Shown here: positions 47,716-59,284 of the stretch, piece by piece
Position numbering within the stretch: position 1 is the first letter of the stretch
How the letters are laid out: each line of letters starts with the position of its first letter
Assembly: GCA_023213395.1 (NCBI GenBank)
Contig: CM041465.1
Location: forward strand, 218,557,741 to 218,621,740
Direction: 5' to 3'
Source: Cycas panzhihuaensis
Lineage: Eukaryota > Cycadophyta
Length of the DNA: 64,000 bases
Notes under the pieces: generated by a model
What the model saw: only the letters and a program-made list of their open reading frames with translations
Databases searched by the model: none
What the model was told of the DNA's origin: nothing
Translations under genes and position numbers: made by a program

Positions 47716-48648
47716 ATCCAGAAAATAAGAAGAGACATGACTGGATACTAAGCTCTGGTAATCACACAAATAACAATGAAAGTAAAACAAAGACTCGAAT
47801 GGCAAGCACGAAGGGGATCGAGAAGGGTAGGAGGACCTAGCAATGAGGTTACCCAAGAATGAAAGCAAGCAATCCAGCCACTGGTTGGGAGTGGGCAGAG
47901 AAAAGACGCGCTGGAATGCCAAAGGTTACTTTGCAAAGCAAAACATGCCCCATCGGGAGCATTTTAGGGACCCTATGCAGAAAGGGCTGCAAAAACAAAT
48001 CCAGGGTGGCGAAACGAGCCAAACGAGTATAAACTTGGGCATGCACAGGAGTAGCACGTAAAACGATGCAGAAGGGCCCTAGCGAAAGTGCAATAATGAG
48101 GCGCCATAAATGCCCTTATAAGAGAAGGCCAAAAGGGCGTCCATGGAGCACAATGGGCAACAGGGCCAGAAGATAAAGGCTACCAGGGGAACGAGACGGT
48201 CCCAACGATCGTCATGAGCCGTAAATGGAAGAAATGTCGCCTGGGCCCCGACTATATAAGGAAAACCAATGAAAATTGAATTCATTTTCACCGGCTCTCG
48301 TGCGAAACTAGAGCCTCTTCCCACGACAGCGCCACCCAACCGAGGCACGCAGAGATTGTCCGACCTGGATTTGAGCAAAGATAGTCGCACGACCCCGAGA
48401 CGAGATGGCTACGGCCAAAGACCTAGTGAGTGGATCTCACGCAACCCTCGTCATTTCAAAGTTCGAAATTTAATGCTTTTTAATTAATTGTTAATGCTTT
48501 TTTATGCCCCTTACGAGCAATTAAAGGCCTCTCGGAGTCTGAATTAGACCCGGAAAGAGGTGGGGACCTGGGCATTAGTGCACTGTCCCGAGGGCCCCGT
48601 GGGGTCCACCAAAAAATTTGATTTTTCACAAACCCCTTTAGGGGTTAG
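47716..48648 (-). other. G2b 3' non-coding stretch upstream of the extra RNase H
   Basis: The part 48200-48640 is clearly homologous, on the minus strand, to G1 59290-59750. Matching words include TGAAAATGAATTC followed by a TTATATAG box near 48254-48262. The rest has no recognisable ORF. It could hold the promoter or 5' leader of the separate RNase H transcript. Confidence 0.5.
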
Positions 48649-48690
48649 ATCTGCGGCCAAGATCACAAGATCATGATCTTGGACGCAGAT
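48649..48690. repeat. Imperfect hairpin
   Basis: 17-base arms (ATCTGCGGCCAAGATCA and its near-perfect complement, one mismatch) with an 8-base loop. The inner 16 bases from 48666 form a perfect palindrome, so two foldings are possible. It lies about 200 bp upstream of the antisense ORF start. Confidence 0.75.
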
Positions 48691-48716
48691 GTGACAGAGC
48701 GATCATGGGACCCACT

Positions 48717-48744
48717 CCAAATTTAGTGGTACCGCTAAATTTGG
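48717..48744. promoter_or_regulatory. 28 bp near-perfect palindrome with GGTACC centre
   Basis: CCAAATTTAGTGGTACC continues into a mirrored arm ending CTAAATTTGG, with one mismatched pair. A similar palindromic motif with GGTACC occurs in the G2 LTRs (about 46430 and 58756) and in a looser form in the G1 LTRs. It lies 150 bp upstream of the antisense ATG. A regulatory role is inferred, not shown. Confidence 0.45.
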
Positions 48745-48891
48745 AACCAAGACGAGGCGTAAAACTAGAAAATGTAAAAGGGCCAAACAACCTCAAAACC
48801 AAAAGACAACCAGACAGCATGCATAACCAGAGCCTAGATGACTGCTAGGAGACTGACTTTGACTAACTTTTGACTATTGCGTGCAGTTATC

Positions 48892-49371
48892 ATGGTGGAT
48901 AACTGCGAAAACGTCGACATGCCTATACTGAGCTACTTAGAGATGGCGACCCAGGAGGACAAGGCGACTCTGAAGAGATGCGGCCTGTACAAGGCCCTGA
49001 AGAGCCCCCAGTTCACATCAGATCAGCAGCTCCTAGTTGACATAGTGTCACACTGGGACAAGAGGAGGCATGTATTTCACTTACCTCAGATAGAAGACAT
49101 CATGACCACCCCAAGCGACATTAGGCAGATCCTGGGGGTACCAGCGACAGGGAGACCCGTGAGGTTGAGAGCCGCCAAGACCGAGGCAAAGACATGTGAG
49201 GCGGCCAGTTCCTCACGTGGACCGACAGTGGGAGCGAGGGAGCTCCCTACAGACTATGTCACGCATTCCTCGGCGAGGAAACTCATGCTACTACGCATTC
49301 TGCTCCTGAAATGTAACTACTGTGGAGATCCAGAGGATGGTGGATCGCAGCCACGGGCAGGAGGCCTATGA
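48892..49371 (+). CDS. Antisense plant-mobile-domain-like ORF in G2b (C-terminally shortened)
   Basis: An open frame of 159 codons on the strand opposite to G2b, starting MVDNCENVDMP. Around residues 20-85 it reads GLYKALKSPQF, LLVDIVSHWDKRRHVFHLP, EDIMTTPSDIRQILGVP and TGRPV. This order (leucine-rich start, WD, F-LP, E-x-TTP-DI, ILG-P-GRPV) is that of the plant mobile domain / retrotransposon antisense-ORF family. An AG splice acceptor (GCGTGCAG) lies just before the ATG, so an upstream exon is possible. The frame stops soon after the domain start. A following frame (NLVAQLDTIRRSGRGGF, about 49398) looks like its continuation, so a frameshift and a 3' loss are likely. Function in the element is unknown. 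Confidence 0.6.
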   Translation: MVDNCENVDMPILSYLEMATQEDKATLKRCGLYKALKSPQFTSDQQLLVDIVSHWDKRRHVFHLPQIEDIMTTPSDIRQILGVPATGRPVRLRAAKTEAKTCEAASSSRGPTVGARELPTDYVTHSSARKLMLLRILLLKCNYCGDPEDGGSQPRAGGL

Positions 49372-49954
49372 GAGGATGGATCACACCTAGTTGCGATGAA
49401 CCTCGTCGCCCAACTAGACACCATCAGGAGATCGGGCAGGGGAGGCTTCTCGAGATCGAGATAGCATGTATGATTTACTTTGTAAATGATTATTTTTTGT
49501 ATGTTGTAAGTGTAAATATGTAAATATGTTTTGTTGTAAGAAATTTGTTGTAAATATTTTGTTGTAACTATGCATGTGTTTCCTTCCATGTATGGTTATA
49601 TGTCTAACAGGAGCACACACGTCCACCATAAACAGAGGCGATCGAGAGGTGTAAGGTTAGAAATAGAGCGACATGCACGTCCACAGGGGAGCATAGCAGA
49701 ATATGCGAAGGAAACGACAGGCACGAGAGGGGAGTGACGATACTCCACAGCATCGTCCTAGTTGGGGGATGCCCAAATAGGAGGACAAAGGTTCCTAAGA
49801 GCACACAGGAACGCGGGTTCCGTGGGAGGAACCGAAAGAAGAAACACACATCCATCTTAAATTTCCATTCTACCCGTGGTTGGGAGGAATGGGAACAATT
49901 TAAAATGGTAGTTTAGGCTCGTTTCGGAGCATGGCGAAGAAAAGAGCAAAAAGA
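49372..49954. other. G2b spacer between antisense ORF and integrase stop
   Basis: Contains the probable frameshifted continuation of the antisense ORF (to about 49465), an AT/GT-rich tract (49480-49570), and a stretch homologous to the G1 region after integrase. No exons like those in G1 19679-20609 are seen, so this part of the antisense gene is missing here. Confidence 0.5.
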
Positions 49955-51085
49955 TCACGCGTAAAATTTCTTGAGGAACTTTCCGTTGACCGCTTTCTCA
50001 AATTCCAAGCCATCCAAAGTGGCGATCCTGTACGCGTCGTTATCGAGGCTTTCGAGAACGACGAAGGGGCTTACCCACTTGGGCCCGAATTTGGCCAAGC
50101 GATCGTAAAGATACTCCAATTTGAGGACGTGGTCCCCGAGACACAAAGGACGATCACGAAGATGTTTGTCGTGTGTCCTTTGCAAGCGGGCTTTTGAAGC
50201 AAGGTTCGCTTGATAAGCCACTAAGTGCCTCTCATCCAAGGCTTCGAGGTCTAGGAGGCGAGCCTGATGAATAGACTCCTCGTCAATGAGGCCTCGAAGA
50301 GAAACCCGAAGAGAAGGGATATCCACTTCCAATGGGAGTATTGCCTCGGTTCCGTAGACTAACAAGAATGGGGTCATTCCAGTAGCCGTGCGGATGGAAG
50401 TGCGATAAGCCCATAGAGCGGAAGGGAGTTGGATGTGGCAGTCTCTTTGAGACTGGGCAACGGTTTTCTTCAAAATGCCAATGAGCATTTTGTTAAAAGA
50501 TTCAACTTGCCCGTTTGCTTGGGGGTAATAAGGGGATGACGTTTTATGCGAGATCTTGAATTTCTCGCACAATTCATCCATTTCCTTATTACAGAAAGAA
50601 GTTCCATTATCCGTAATTAGGACATCTGGAATCCCGAAACGACACATAATATGCTGGTAGACGAAGGTGGCTATCGTCTTGCCAGGGGTAGTGGACAGAA
50701 GGATTGTCTCTGTCCATTTAGTGAAGTATTCAGTAGCGGTTAAGATGTATTTGTGTTGTGCGGAAGATGGCGATGATATAGCCCCGATGAGGTCTAAACC
50801 CCATTGAGAAAAGGGCCACGGAGACACGATGGGGTGCAACGCCTCAGAACGTATATGAGAGACATTGGCGTGCTCCTGACAACGCTGACATCTAAGGGCA
50901 CAAGCGTGGGCGTCCCTGAACAAAGACGGCCAGTAATAGCCCATGCGGAGGATCCTTTGGGCCATGGATTGGCCCCCAAAGTGGTCCCCACAAATGCCAT
51001 GGTGGCATTCGTGGAGTATTTGGTCTGCTTCATCAGGAGTGACGCAGCGAAGCAGGATCCCATCGAAAGATCTCTTGTACAACAT
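49955..51085 (-). CDS. G2b integrase domain, open frame
   Basis: An uninterrupted 376-codon frame (part of the gag-pol above) that covers a whole Ty3/gypsy integrase: a zinc-binding start around residues 25-75 (ECHHGICGDH, CQRCQ), catalytic Asp in GLDLIGAI, Asp in ITDNGTSFCN and Glu in QVESFNKML. A C-terminal part with LGDHVLKLEY and FGPKWVSPF resembles the usual GPF-like ending of gypsy integrases, without a chromodomain. It should act in the nucleus to join element cDNA to the genome. Without an intact upstream polyprotein it is unlikely to be made. Confidence 0.85.
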   Translation of the reverse strand: MLYKRSFDGILLRCVTPDEADQILHECHHGICGDHFGGQSMAQRILRMGYYWPSLFRDAHACALRCQRCQEHANVSHIRSEALHPIVSPWPFSQWGLDLIGAISSPSSAQHKYILTATEYFTKWTETILLSTTPGKTIATFVYQHIMCRFGIPDVLITDNGTSFCNKEMDELCEKFKISHKTSSPYYPQANGQVESFNKMLIGILKKTVAQSQRDCHIQLPSALWAYRTSIRTATGMTPFLLVYGTEAILPLEVDIPSLRVSLRGLIDEESIHQARLLDLEALDERHLVAYQANLASKARLQRTHDKHLRDRPLCLGDHVLKLEYLYDRLAKFGPKWVSPFVVLESLDNDAYRIATLDGLEFEKAVNGKFLKKFYA

Positions 51086-54000
51086 TTCATCTACAAGGAA
51101 GTATTGCCTAACGGTGGCGCAGATACGCGACCTAACCTTGTTACTCGTTTCAGGGCGATATTCTTGCTGAGTCAGATATCACACAATGTCGCCATACCAC
51201 TCGTTGTCGGCGAGTGGGTGAGGAGAAGCATCTTGGACGGTCATAATAGACTCGTCCGGGAAAGAGTCGTCAACGGGAACGCCGCTCGCGTTGGGAATGG
51301 CGGCATCGGCTAATTGCTCCGCTACTATCACTCCCTTCTTCGACTTCCTGTTGACGACTTACAAGTTGAACTCTTGAAGTAGGATGGTCCAACGTCCCGC
51401 CCTACCTGTCAAATCCGAACGAGTAAGTAAATAACGCAAGGGATCGGATTGGACGATCACCTTGGTTGTATTACCGAGCAAGTAATGTCAAAATTTCTTG
51501 GTCGCATGAACCAAGGAGAGGTATTCCTTTCAATGGGATAGTTTAACTCGGCAACGAAAGTGTCACCGATGAAATAGATGGCCCTCTCGGTTCCCAAATC
51601 GTCCTCCTATGCAAGCATTGCGCCCAGGGATTCGTCGGTTGTTGAGGTGTATAGGATAAAGGGCTTATCAAAGCGAGGAGGCGCCAGTGTAGGGGCGGAA
51701 ACGAGAGCTTCCTTGAGCCCTACGAAGGCCTTTTAGGTCTTGTCTGACCAGACAAAATGGGCTCCTTTCTTCAATAGGTTTGTAAGAGGCTTAGCGTTTA
51801 TGGCGAAATCTGCCAAAAAATGCCTCAAGAAACCAAGCCTGCCTAGAAACGACTTTATTTGTCCTTGGGTCCTAGGCAGCGGCATGTCAAGGATTGCCTT
51901 GACTTTTTCCGGATCGATTCAGATTCCTTGTTGGGACATGAGGAAACCTAAGAGTTTGCCTGAAGTGATGGCAAACATGCATTTCAGCGGGTTTAGACTA
52001 ACATGGTACTTGTGGCATCTTGTGAAGATGGTGTGCAAGTCAAAGGGATGATGGGTTCTAGAACGAGAAAGGCCCATCATATCATCCATGAAGACCTCCA
52101 ACGTATTGTTGATGAGGTCGTGAAAGATAAAATGTATGGCTCTTTGATAAGTAGCCCCTGCATTCTTAAGGCCAAAGGGCATCGCCTTGTAGGCAAAGGT
52201 ACCCCATGGCGTAGTGAAGGCCATCTTATGGCGGTCTTTGGGAGAAATCTAAATCTGGTTGTTGCCGGAGAAGCCGTCCATCAAGGACATAACTTTGAAT
52301 CTGGCCGTACGATCGATTATTTGATCGATGAAAGGAAGAGGAAAGTTGTCCTTAGGACAAGCGTTGTTTATGTCACGAAAATCAACACAAATACGAATGG
52401 TCCCATTCTTCTTAGCAACGGGAATGATATTCGATACCCACTTAGGGTAATCGATAGAGGAAATGAGTCCCGCCCGTAAGCTTCTCAACTTCCATCTTAA
52501 CAAAGAATTGAAAGCTCGGGTGAAGGAATGCCGCCTTCGACGCACGGGGCGGGCATCAGGAAAGGTCATAAGGTTGTGCGTGACGATGGAGGGGTCAATG
52601 CCCTTCATATCTGAGTAGTCCCATGTGAATACATCATGCATTCTCGAGCAGGAGGGAGTATTCCCTCACTTTGTCAGGAGTACATTCTGCTCCTACCTTG
52701 ATGACCTTGTCCGTCAAGGACTATGTCCTGGGTTTCCCCCATCCACATGGCATTCCCCTCCTCGAAATGGAGGGGGGCAAGATCAACCGGAAGGGAGGAA
52801 ACGGAAGAGGGGATTGGGTCGGCTAATGGGGACCCAATCACTAAGACCTTCTGGTGGCCAAGCTTGTGGTGACCAGGAGGCAAACTCGGCATGGAACCAG
52901 CTAAGTGTTCCAGCAAAGCCTCATCGTCTTCGAAGTAGTCCACCCCTTGGATGACCTGACTTCGAATGGACGAGGCGCAAGATAGCGTGGGAGCGATAGG
53001 ATCGGTATGGCCTAAAAACTGCCCATCATCCCTAAGGGACTCTGAAGGAGAGTCAAGGAGAGGCCCCTCGTAAAAGGCAAGAGGGGAACCCTCGACATCA
53101 TCACCTATGGGAGGTGACGGGATGGAAGAGCCAGGAACATGATGATCGACATGCGCAATGTCATGTGACATGTGAAAATGACTAGGCTCTATAACAAAAG
53201 GGGCCCTAGGAGGGAGCCTAGGACTAGGAGGATGCCCCACACTAGTGCGGAGGAACGAAACTGGGTGAGGACAGCCCTCATCCTTGCTATGGGACCCATC
53301 ATCATCAAACACGATGAGATACCCATAGCTTCTGACACCAATGGGGGTAAAGCGTGTCAAACCTGGAGAAGAAGATGTGGGATCTTCTTCTCGGTAAGAG
53401 GAATCAGTGATTCTAATGGAGCAAGCCGAGGCATGGTCGGAAGGGCACTTGTTTCCCTTCGTATGGTCATGGCTTGCCTGGGCAGAAGGCCTAGTTGGTT
53501 TGGCGAGCGATTGCTCGCGGGAGACAACCTTTATTTATCCATTATGGACAAATTTAAGTTGCCCCTAACGGGTAGAACACACGGCTCCAATTTGGTCAAG
53601 CCATGGTCAACCCAGAAGCAAGTTGTAATCAACGTCAACATCGAGGACGACGATGTCGATAACGACAGTCTTATCCTCGAGGGTAAGGGGTATCGAAACA
53701 GATCCTAAGGGCATCTTCTCGCTACCGTCATAACCCTGACAACACCATGGAACGGGTTCCAAGGTGGAGACACCAAGCTCTTGCATAACGTGCAAAGGCA
53801 TGGCGTTGACGGAAGAACCGTTGTCCACGACGGTTCTCCGCAACGTGCAATCGGGAGTATCTATGGTAATGGTGAAAGGGAAGTTCCATTGGCGTTCCCT
53901 TCCACTAGATGCGGGAAGATCTCTAGGATCGAAGGAGATGACGGGTTCGCAGCTTTGGGTTGTGCCTAAGGCATGAACAGACGTGTCATTCGATCCTAGA

Positions 54001-56496
54001 GCTTCCAAGAGCAACCATCGTCGTGGCAACTTCTCAAGACGTCCATGATGGACATCTCGGCGGCCACAGTGAGAAGCTCTTCGACCACGGAGAAGGGCTT
54101 ACCCCTCCCTGTGGGTTGGGTAAGGGCTCTCCTAAAGTCAAATCGACCAGGGTGGACGGGAACGCTCTTGGGAAGTACAGGAATCTCAGGAGGAACAGCT
54201 TTCGGAGGGGGATCGAGCTGCGAGGTAGACGCGGAGGCACCTGTTGCCTCCTTCACGGCTTGAGACCGGGTTAAAGCGTAAAGCGGAGTGGTCTTGAGCA
54301 TTTGGATCACCTTCTTCCCCTTGTTACGGGGCCGCGAAGGTGATGGAGCACGGCGATCAAGGGAGCGCGAAGGGGAAGATGACCTTCGCACACCCTTCCC
54401 TTTACCATGCGAAGGGCGAGAATCGGGAGACCTATCCAGACTCCGATTGTTCCTTTGCTGAACATCACGACCACGTTCCCCATGTTTGGGGAATGGGTCT
54501 CTATGAACGGGCTGATCGAGGTTAGGCCTCGATGCTCGCCTAGGGGACGAATAGCGCGGCGGGGCGTTGCGTGTCTTGCAACGCGAATCGTCATGGAAAC
54601 ACTCCCCATGGATGGAACACCATCTCTTCTCAAGGGGAGGATCAGTCCTCCTTGCTTGAGAAGGCTGGGTGTTACCCCCTTTGGGGGGCATCGCACGAGA
54701 AGCTTGCTAAACATGTTTATGGGAGGTCAGCGACGAAGGAGGTTGGAGTTTTAGCTCCTTCATCGTGCGCTCAAATGAGCGAATAGCGGAGGTGAGGGGA
54801 TCTAGGATCCTCTCAGTCGGATGAGAGGTGGACCTAGTAGGCTGCGAAGGTTTGGTTTCCTTCACTAGAGGAGGTACCTCGCGATGTTGCGAGGGCTTAG
54901 GAGGTTTCTTGAGTCTAGCTTGGATCTCAATGGCCTCCAATGCCAAGCACCTCGTAATTGCGGAGTCACATGTAGTTGCCCCCATCTTGAGGACTTCCAC
55001 ATGCACTTCAGGGTGAAGTGCGTTGACGAAGAGATCTCGCTTCAACTCCTCAGGCAACGTGGCCTTGGTAGAGTGAAGAAGATCGTGAAAGTGTGGCACA
55101 AAGTCACGATTCATCTCGTCGTGACCTTGTTTGAGTGACAGAAGCACTTTCAATCCGCTTTCGAATGGACGGGCCACGTCAAAATAGTTGACGAACTCAT
55201 CCACCAATAGCTGGAACGAAGAAATCAAATGAGCGGGAAGGCGGTAAAACCACTTGAGGGCGTCGCCATGCAAGGACCGCGGAAAAAGCTTCATAAGGAT
55301 ATGGTCGTAAGCCCAATAATCGATGCACGCCATAGAAAAACTGCGTACATGCTCGGTTGGGTCTTGCGACGAAGTTCCGTTGAATTTGGGAACTTCAAGA
55401 GGGTGAGGCGGGAGGTTAGTCCTTAGCGCCTCAACAGACAATGGCGTCAACCTATAGTCCATAAAAGGACGTGTCCTTACTTGGGCTAATGGATCGATGA
55501 CTGGCAAAGGAATGGATGGGGGAGGTAAACCCACCCCTCCTTGGGAAAACGCCCCTTGTTGGAAAGGGGGTTGCGGGTAAATGCTCTGGAAGGGAGGTAT
55601 GCTCCCTTGCGATGATGCAGCAATGGGAGTTGCACTAGATGACGAGAACAAAGGGTGAGGGACCGGGTTTTGCCCATATGGGCCACCCATAGGTGGTGCA
55701 ACCCCATATGGGTGCAACGGGTCCACCCCATAGATAGGGAGATGGTTTCCCCTAGCTTGCCCCCAAGGTTGAGATGTGTAACCTGGGGGCACGTAAAGGG
55801 AAGGACCACCAGCAGAGTTTTGAACGTATGTAGGAGTGGGTCCTACATAGTTAATTCAAGAATGCACTAGTAGGACCTAGAGGCCTACTAGGGAACGCAT
55901 GTGCCACGTTTGAAGGTGGCGCATGTGTTTGGCTTGAAAATGGCATGCTAACCCCAAGTTGGGGAAAGGACACGCCACGAACGGGTCCGGAAGAAGTAGG
56001 ACCTCAGCTAGAAACAGGCGGCGCAACGCTTGCCCTGGGAGCCGGGGTAGACACGGCATGGGACGAGTGTGCACGAGCAGAAGCATCAATCGTTGTAGAA
56101 GGCGCAGGGATGGATGAGGAAGATGCTACATTGCGCAACACTTCTTCAAACCATCTAGGGTGCAGTTGGCGGCGAGTTGTTCGGAAGTACTCGCTAATCG
56201 CCTCGACTACGCTTCAGAGGGGTATCCTCGTAGCCATACGAAGTCGACGGGATCTCAAAAGTAGGGGATCCCTCAGGACGCTCCTCGTAAGGCTCACCCG
56301 TAGGATGGCAAGTCTCGTGAGGAGCCGAATCTTCCACTATGTGAGCAGAAGGATGAAAGTCATCAGGATGGAATTGGTCATCTGGATAGTAGATAGAATC
56401 ATCGCCCCCATGGGCGAATTCCGGAATAGATGCAGGGAACTCTTGAGTTCCCGAAGTCATGGTATGGTAGGCCCAATCGGATGGGTAACCTTCCAT
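49955..56496 (-). pseudogene. G2b gag-pol polyprotein (nearly complete, frameshifted)
   Basis: The ATG at 56496 (MEGYPSDWAYH) starts gag. Long open parts follow: 55792-54707 (361 codons, gag core) and 54691-53996 (zinc-finger-like WCSIHGECFHDDSRC, then linker). The protease part 54029-53607 has VVDNGSSVNAM and LLLG. A linker follows at 53360-52674. Reverse transcriptase is at 52641-51919, with DFRDINNACPKDNF, TTPWGTFAYKAMPFG and FMDDMMG. The RNase H part has no long open frame. Integrase (51085-49955) is the longest intact unit, 376 codons. It has zinc-binding residues (H-x-CHHG, CQRCQ), ITDNGTSFCN and YYPQANGQVESFNKML, and ends KKFYA-stop. It is the least damaged Tat-like copy in the window. 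Confidence 0.9.
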
Positions 56497-56749
56497 TGTC
56501 GAATCGTGCTCGACGACTAAGGGAACGAGGCGATTGGTCTTCTAACAACGGATGCAAACCTTGCAAGCGACGCGAGAAACGTCACATGCAACGCCTTTGC
56601 GAGCGTTGTTAGAAGAAACAAAAGAGGAAAAGAGGGAGAGTGAAGCGGGCACGTTGGGGGCTGCCCAACTGAAAACACATAATAGGAAACTACCTAGAGG
56701 CAAGAACACCAACAAGAAGGGGAAGCGAATTTAGGTCCCTTCTCGGGCG
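56497..56749 (-). other. G2b leader
   Basis: About 250 bp between primer-binding site and gag ATG. Homologous to G2a 23555-23810. Confidence 0.65.
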
Positions 56750-56767
56750 CCCCCGAGATGGTCGCCA
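56750..56767 (-). other. G2b primer-binding site
   Basis: The minus strand starts TGGCGACCATCTCGGGGG, one base after the LTR. I could not name the tRNA. Confidence 0.8.
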
Positions 56768-56768
56768 G

Positions 56769-59284
56769 TGAAACGCTCACTACGGGTGGTGATCCTATGT
56801 CTAGTAAAGGGATATAAGAAGGCACTATGCTAACTAAGCTAGGCAGCGAGGATCTCACCTCGCAGGACGTCCGTGCGCCGGAGCGCAGGTTCGGATCGCA
56901 AGGTGCCCGGTTGCTTCCGTGTAGCCGCAGTAAAATAAAGCCTTCCTACCCTTCGGATGGCCGGGAAGGAAAGGAAACGCCTTGTGCGTTGTGTCTTCTC
57001 AAGGCAATGAGAAGGCAACGAAGATAGGGGCAACTAATCCAATATGCAAGAAGATGTGGTGAAAGGTGCGATGAAAGGGTGGCTCGAGTGCGATACAAAT
57101 GGGCTATCTACGCTATGCTGTGTAAAGCAGGAAATAATGCAAAAGACGAATGTTTTCCCCTTTTATACTTTATGTTCTTTTATCTTGTATTATCTATTCA
57201 GACAAATGCATGAAAAAAGAACTAGCGTAAAAGGAAACACGCGGGAAATGAGGGGAATACCTGGATCTGGCGTTTGAGTGGAGGTGCAGCTCTCTCTAAG
57301 TCCCGCTCCTTCTTTCTCCTTTCCCTGCGCATGCAAGGCTGATCAACAGTGGTAGAGGGGTCCACTTACCTCCCCTTGAGCATGCCAAACTAGATGAAAC
57401 GAAAGGAACTGAGAAGAAGCTTGAAATTAAGGAAGAGAAGTACCGTACGAGAGCTAACTGGCAATGGGCTCGTCTCACGCATCACTCCGCCAACGCGATC
57501 CTACAAATAAGTAAGAAAGGCACCTTTCTCTCGGAAGAGAGGCCGCAAGATCTAGCAAGAAATATATATGTATATGTATGAACTGAAATCAACCGAAACT
57601 AAGATCTGAACTATGCATCAGAATGTAGCAAAATGAAATAAAAGCATATGAGAAACACTCACACCACCATGTACCATAAACACAGACGAACTAGAACTGA
57701 GTATAGCCTCAGGATGGCTAACTGACCCACGGGAGGTCTCCACAGAGTTCGGGAAGGAAACACTAGTTGGCAACAAGATGGAGGCAGGTTATCTTAGGCC
57801 GGTCAGGATGCCCTGACTAAATCCCCTAAACTTCCTTAGCCCGTTCCTTAAGAAAGCATGTATGGCAAGGGGAAGAGGACAAGGGACAGAACCCTTGGGG
57901 AGAAGGGCAGCAATGGGGGACGGAACCCCGCCTGCCTCCCTCAAATCCTCATGTATACGCCCTTGCACTGGCTGACTAAGGAAAGAGTAAAAGAGAGCTT
58001 AGAGAAAAAATGGAAGGGCTCCAAGGAAACACTGGGAAAGTACCCCTAGCCTAAAACAACACTATGGGAGAGCTGTGGCTAACTAGCATCACCTTCATTT
58101 AAGAGCAAAAGAACTAAAACAGCAGATAAAAGAAAGAAATAAGCTACTTGCAATTAAAAACAAGAGAGTTGCAAGGAAAAAACGAGGAGTTGCAAGTAAA
58201 AAACTAAGAAGTACCTTGTATGGGAGATTAAGCATGTACTTTGCTACTTGGAGCAGCAGCAATAGGTAACAAACAGAGGCTGGTTATGAGTAGTTCCTGC
58301 AAGGGTATGGCTGAATGAAGCTCCTTACAAGTTTTGGAGCTTTGGAGTTGACCCTTGAGACAGGTTTTTAGGTGAAGAAGACCCTTGAGTCCTTGAGAAC
58401 CTGCAGGAAGAATGGAGCTGGCTGTGGAAAGTAGTAGGGGGCAGCAATGCCCCTGCAAAATCCAGCTGATGGCAGCGCACTTCACCTTCTTCAGTTGCTG
58501 TGTATGCAGTTGTTTTTTCTGTGTGTTTTTCCTGTGTAAAGTTTTTAAAATTCTTCTTAGGAGTTTAAAAAAAATGAGCAAAAAGTCCTCAAAATGGGAA
58601 GGAAAATCCCCTTTATTCCCTGTTCACAGCAGGTGAACGTTGGGGATGTCAGGGTGTCTCTAATCGAACGAAGCCACGTGGCGCTTCACCTAAAAACTAA
58701 ATCGTCAAGTGGTTCTCTTTTAAATTTCAAACAACAGAATTTAGGCTCAGATCACTGCAAACTCTGTGGTACCACTAAGTTTGCCGCCAGACGTACCGAA
58801 TTTAAAAGAGAGAAAAATGAGCAGAAATACCAGGTTTTGAAGCAAAAATAAAGGCTAATCATGAGTTAGAGCAACTGAGGGAATGCCCAGGCAGTGGGCA
58901 AGTACCGAAAACAATGTAAAGAGTCCTAACTAAGGGTTAAACCGGACTTAGGAAGGACTACAACATAAGCAACATGTTGTAACAAGAACAAATAAAACTG
59001 ACGGAAATATCCCGGGAGACCGTGGGGACACCGTGGGTGGCTATACGCCATACGAGGTGTAGCATTCGCTGAGGAATGCCCCCGTTGTGAGTCGTCATAG
59101 GCTGAAGGCGTGCCGTAGGCACATGCATAATGAACAAGTAGAAAAGTAATATGTGCATGCAAGCATATGTCAAGCAATCTACTCTAAATAACCTCAATCA
59201 AACATGGACAAGAAAGGTAAGAAAATATACCTGAACAAACCTGCGTCGATGCATCTCAAGTCCATTCCCAGTAGCTGGGAAATA
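56769..59284 (-). repeat. G2b 5' LTR
   Basis: 2,516 bp. It is highly similar to the interrupted middle LTR (23830-25002 plus 45593-46956). It carries a palindromic motif (GCAAACTCTGTGGTACCACT and on) about 528 bp from its start. An AATAAAGGGG word on the minus strand near 58610 is a possible weak TATA-like element. The right end joins G1 sequence. Confidence 0.9.

Larger units (their letters stand above)
20610..59284 (-). mobile_element. G2: tandem Tat-like Ty3/gypsy element (LTR-interior-LTR-truncated interior)
   Basis: Read on the minus strand from high to low coordinates: LTR (59284-56769), complete interior G2b (56768-46957), a second LTR (46956-45593 plus 25002-23830, interrupted by C2), then a second interior G2a (23829-20610) that stops inside the protease-to-reverse-transcriptase linker. 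Both interiors are very similar. G2 lies inside the 3' region of G1. Its right border keeps the LTR end (GGGAAATA, expected GGGAAACA). Its left border is a truncation, so no target duplication can be seen. The LTR-to-LTR unit without C2 is about 14.9 kb. Confidence 0.85.

Noticed and set aside
50804-51313. Plus-strand ORF of 169 codons
   Set aside because: Antisense shadow of the G2b integrase start.
52003-52479. Plus-strand ORF of 158 codons
   Set aside because: Antisense shadow of the G2b reverse transcriptase. The minus strand has all motifs.
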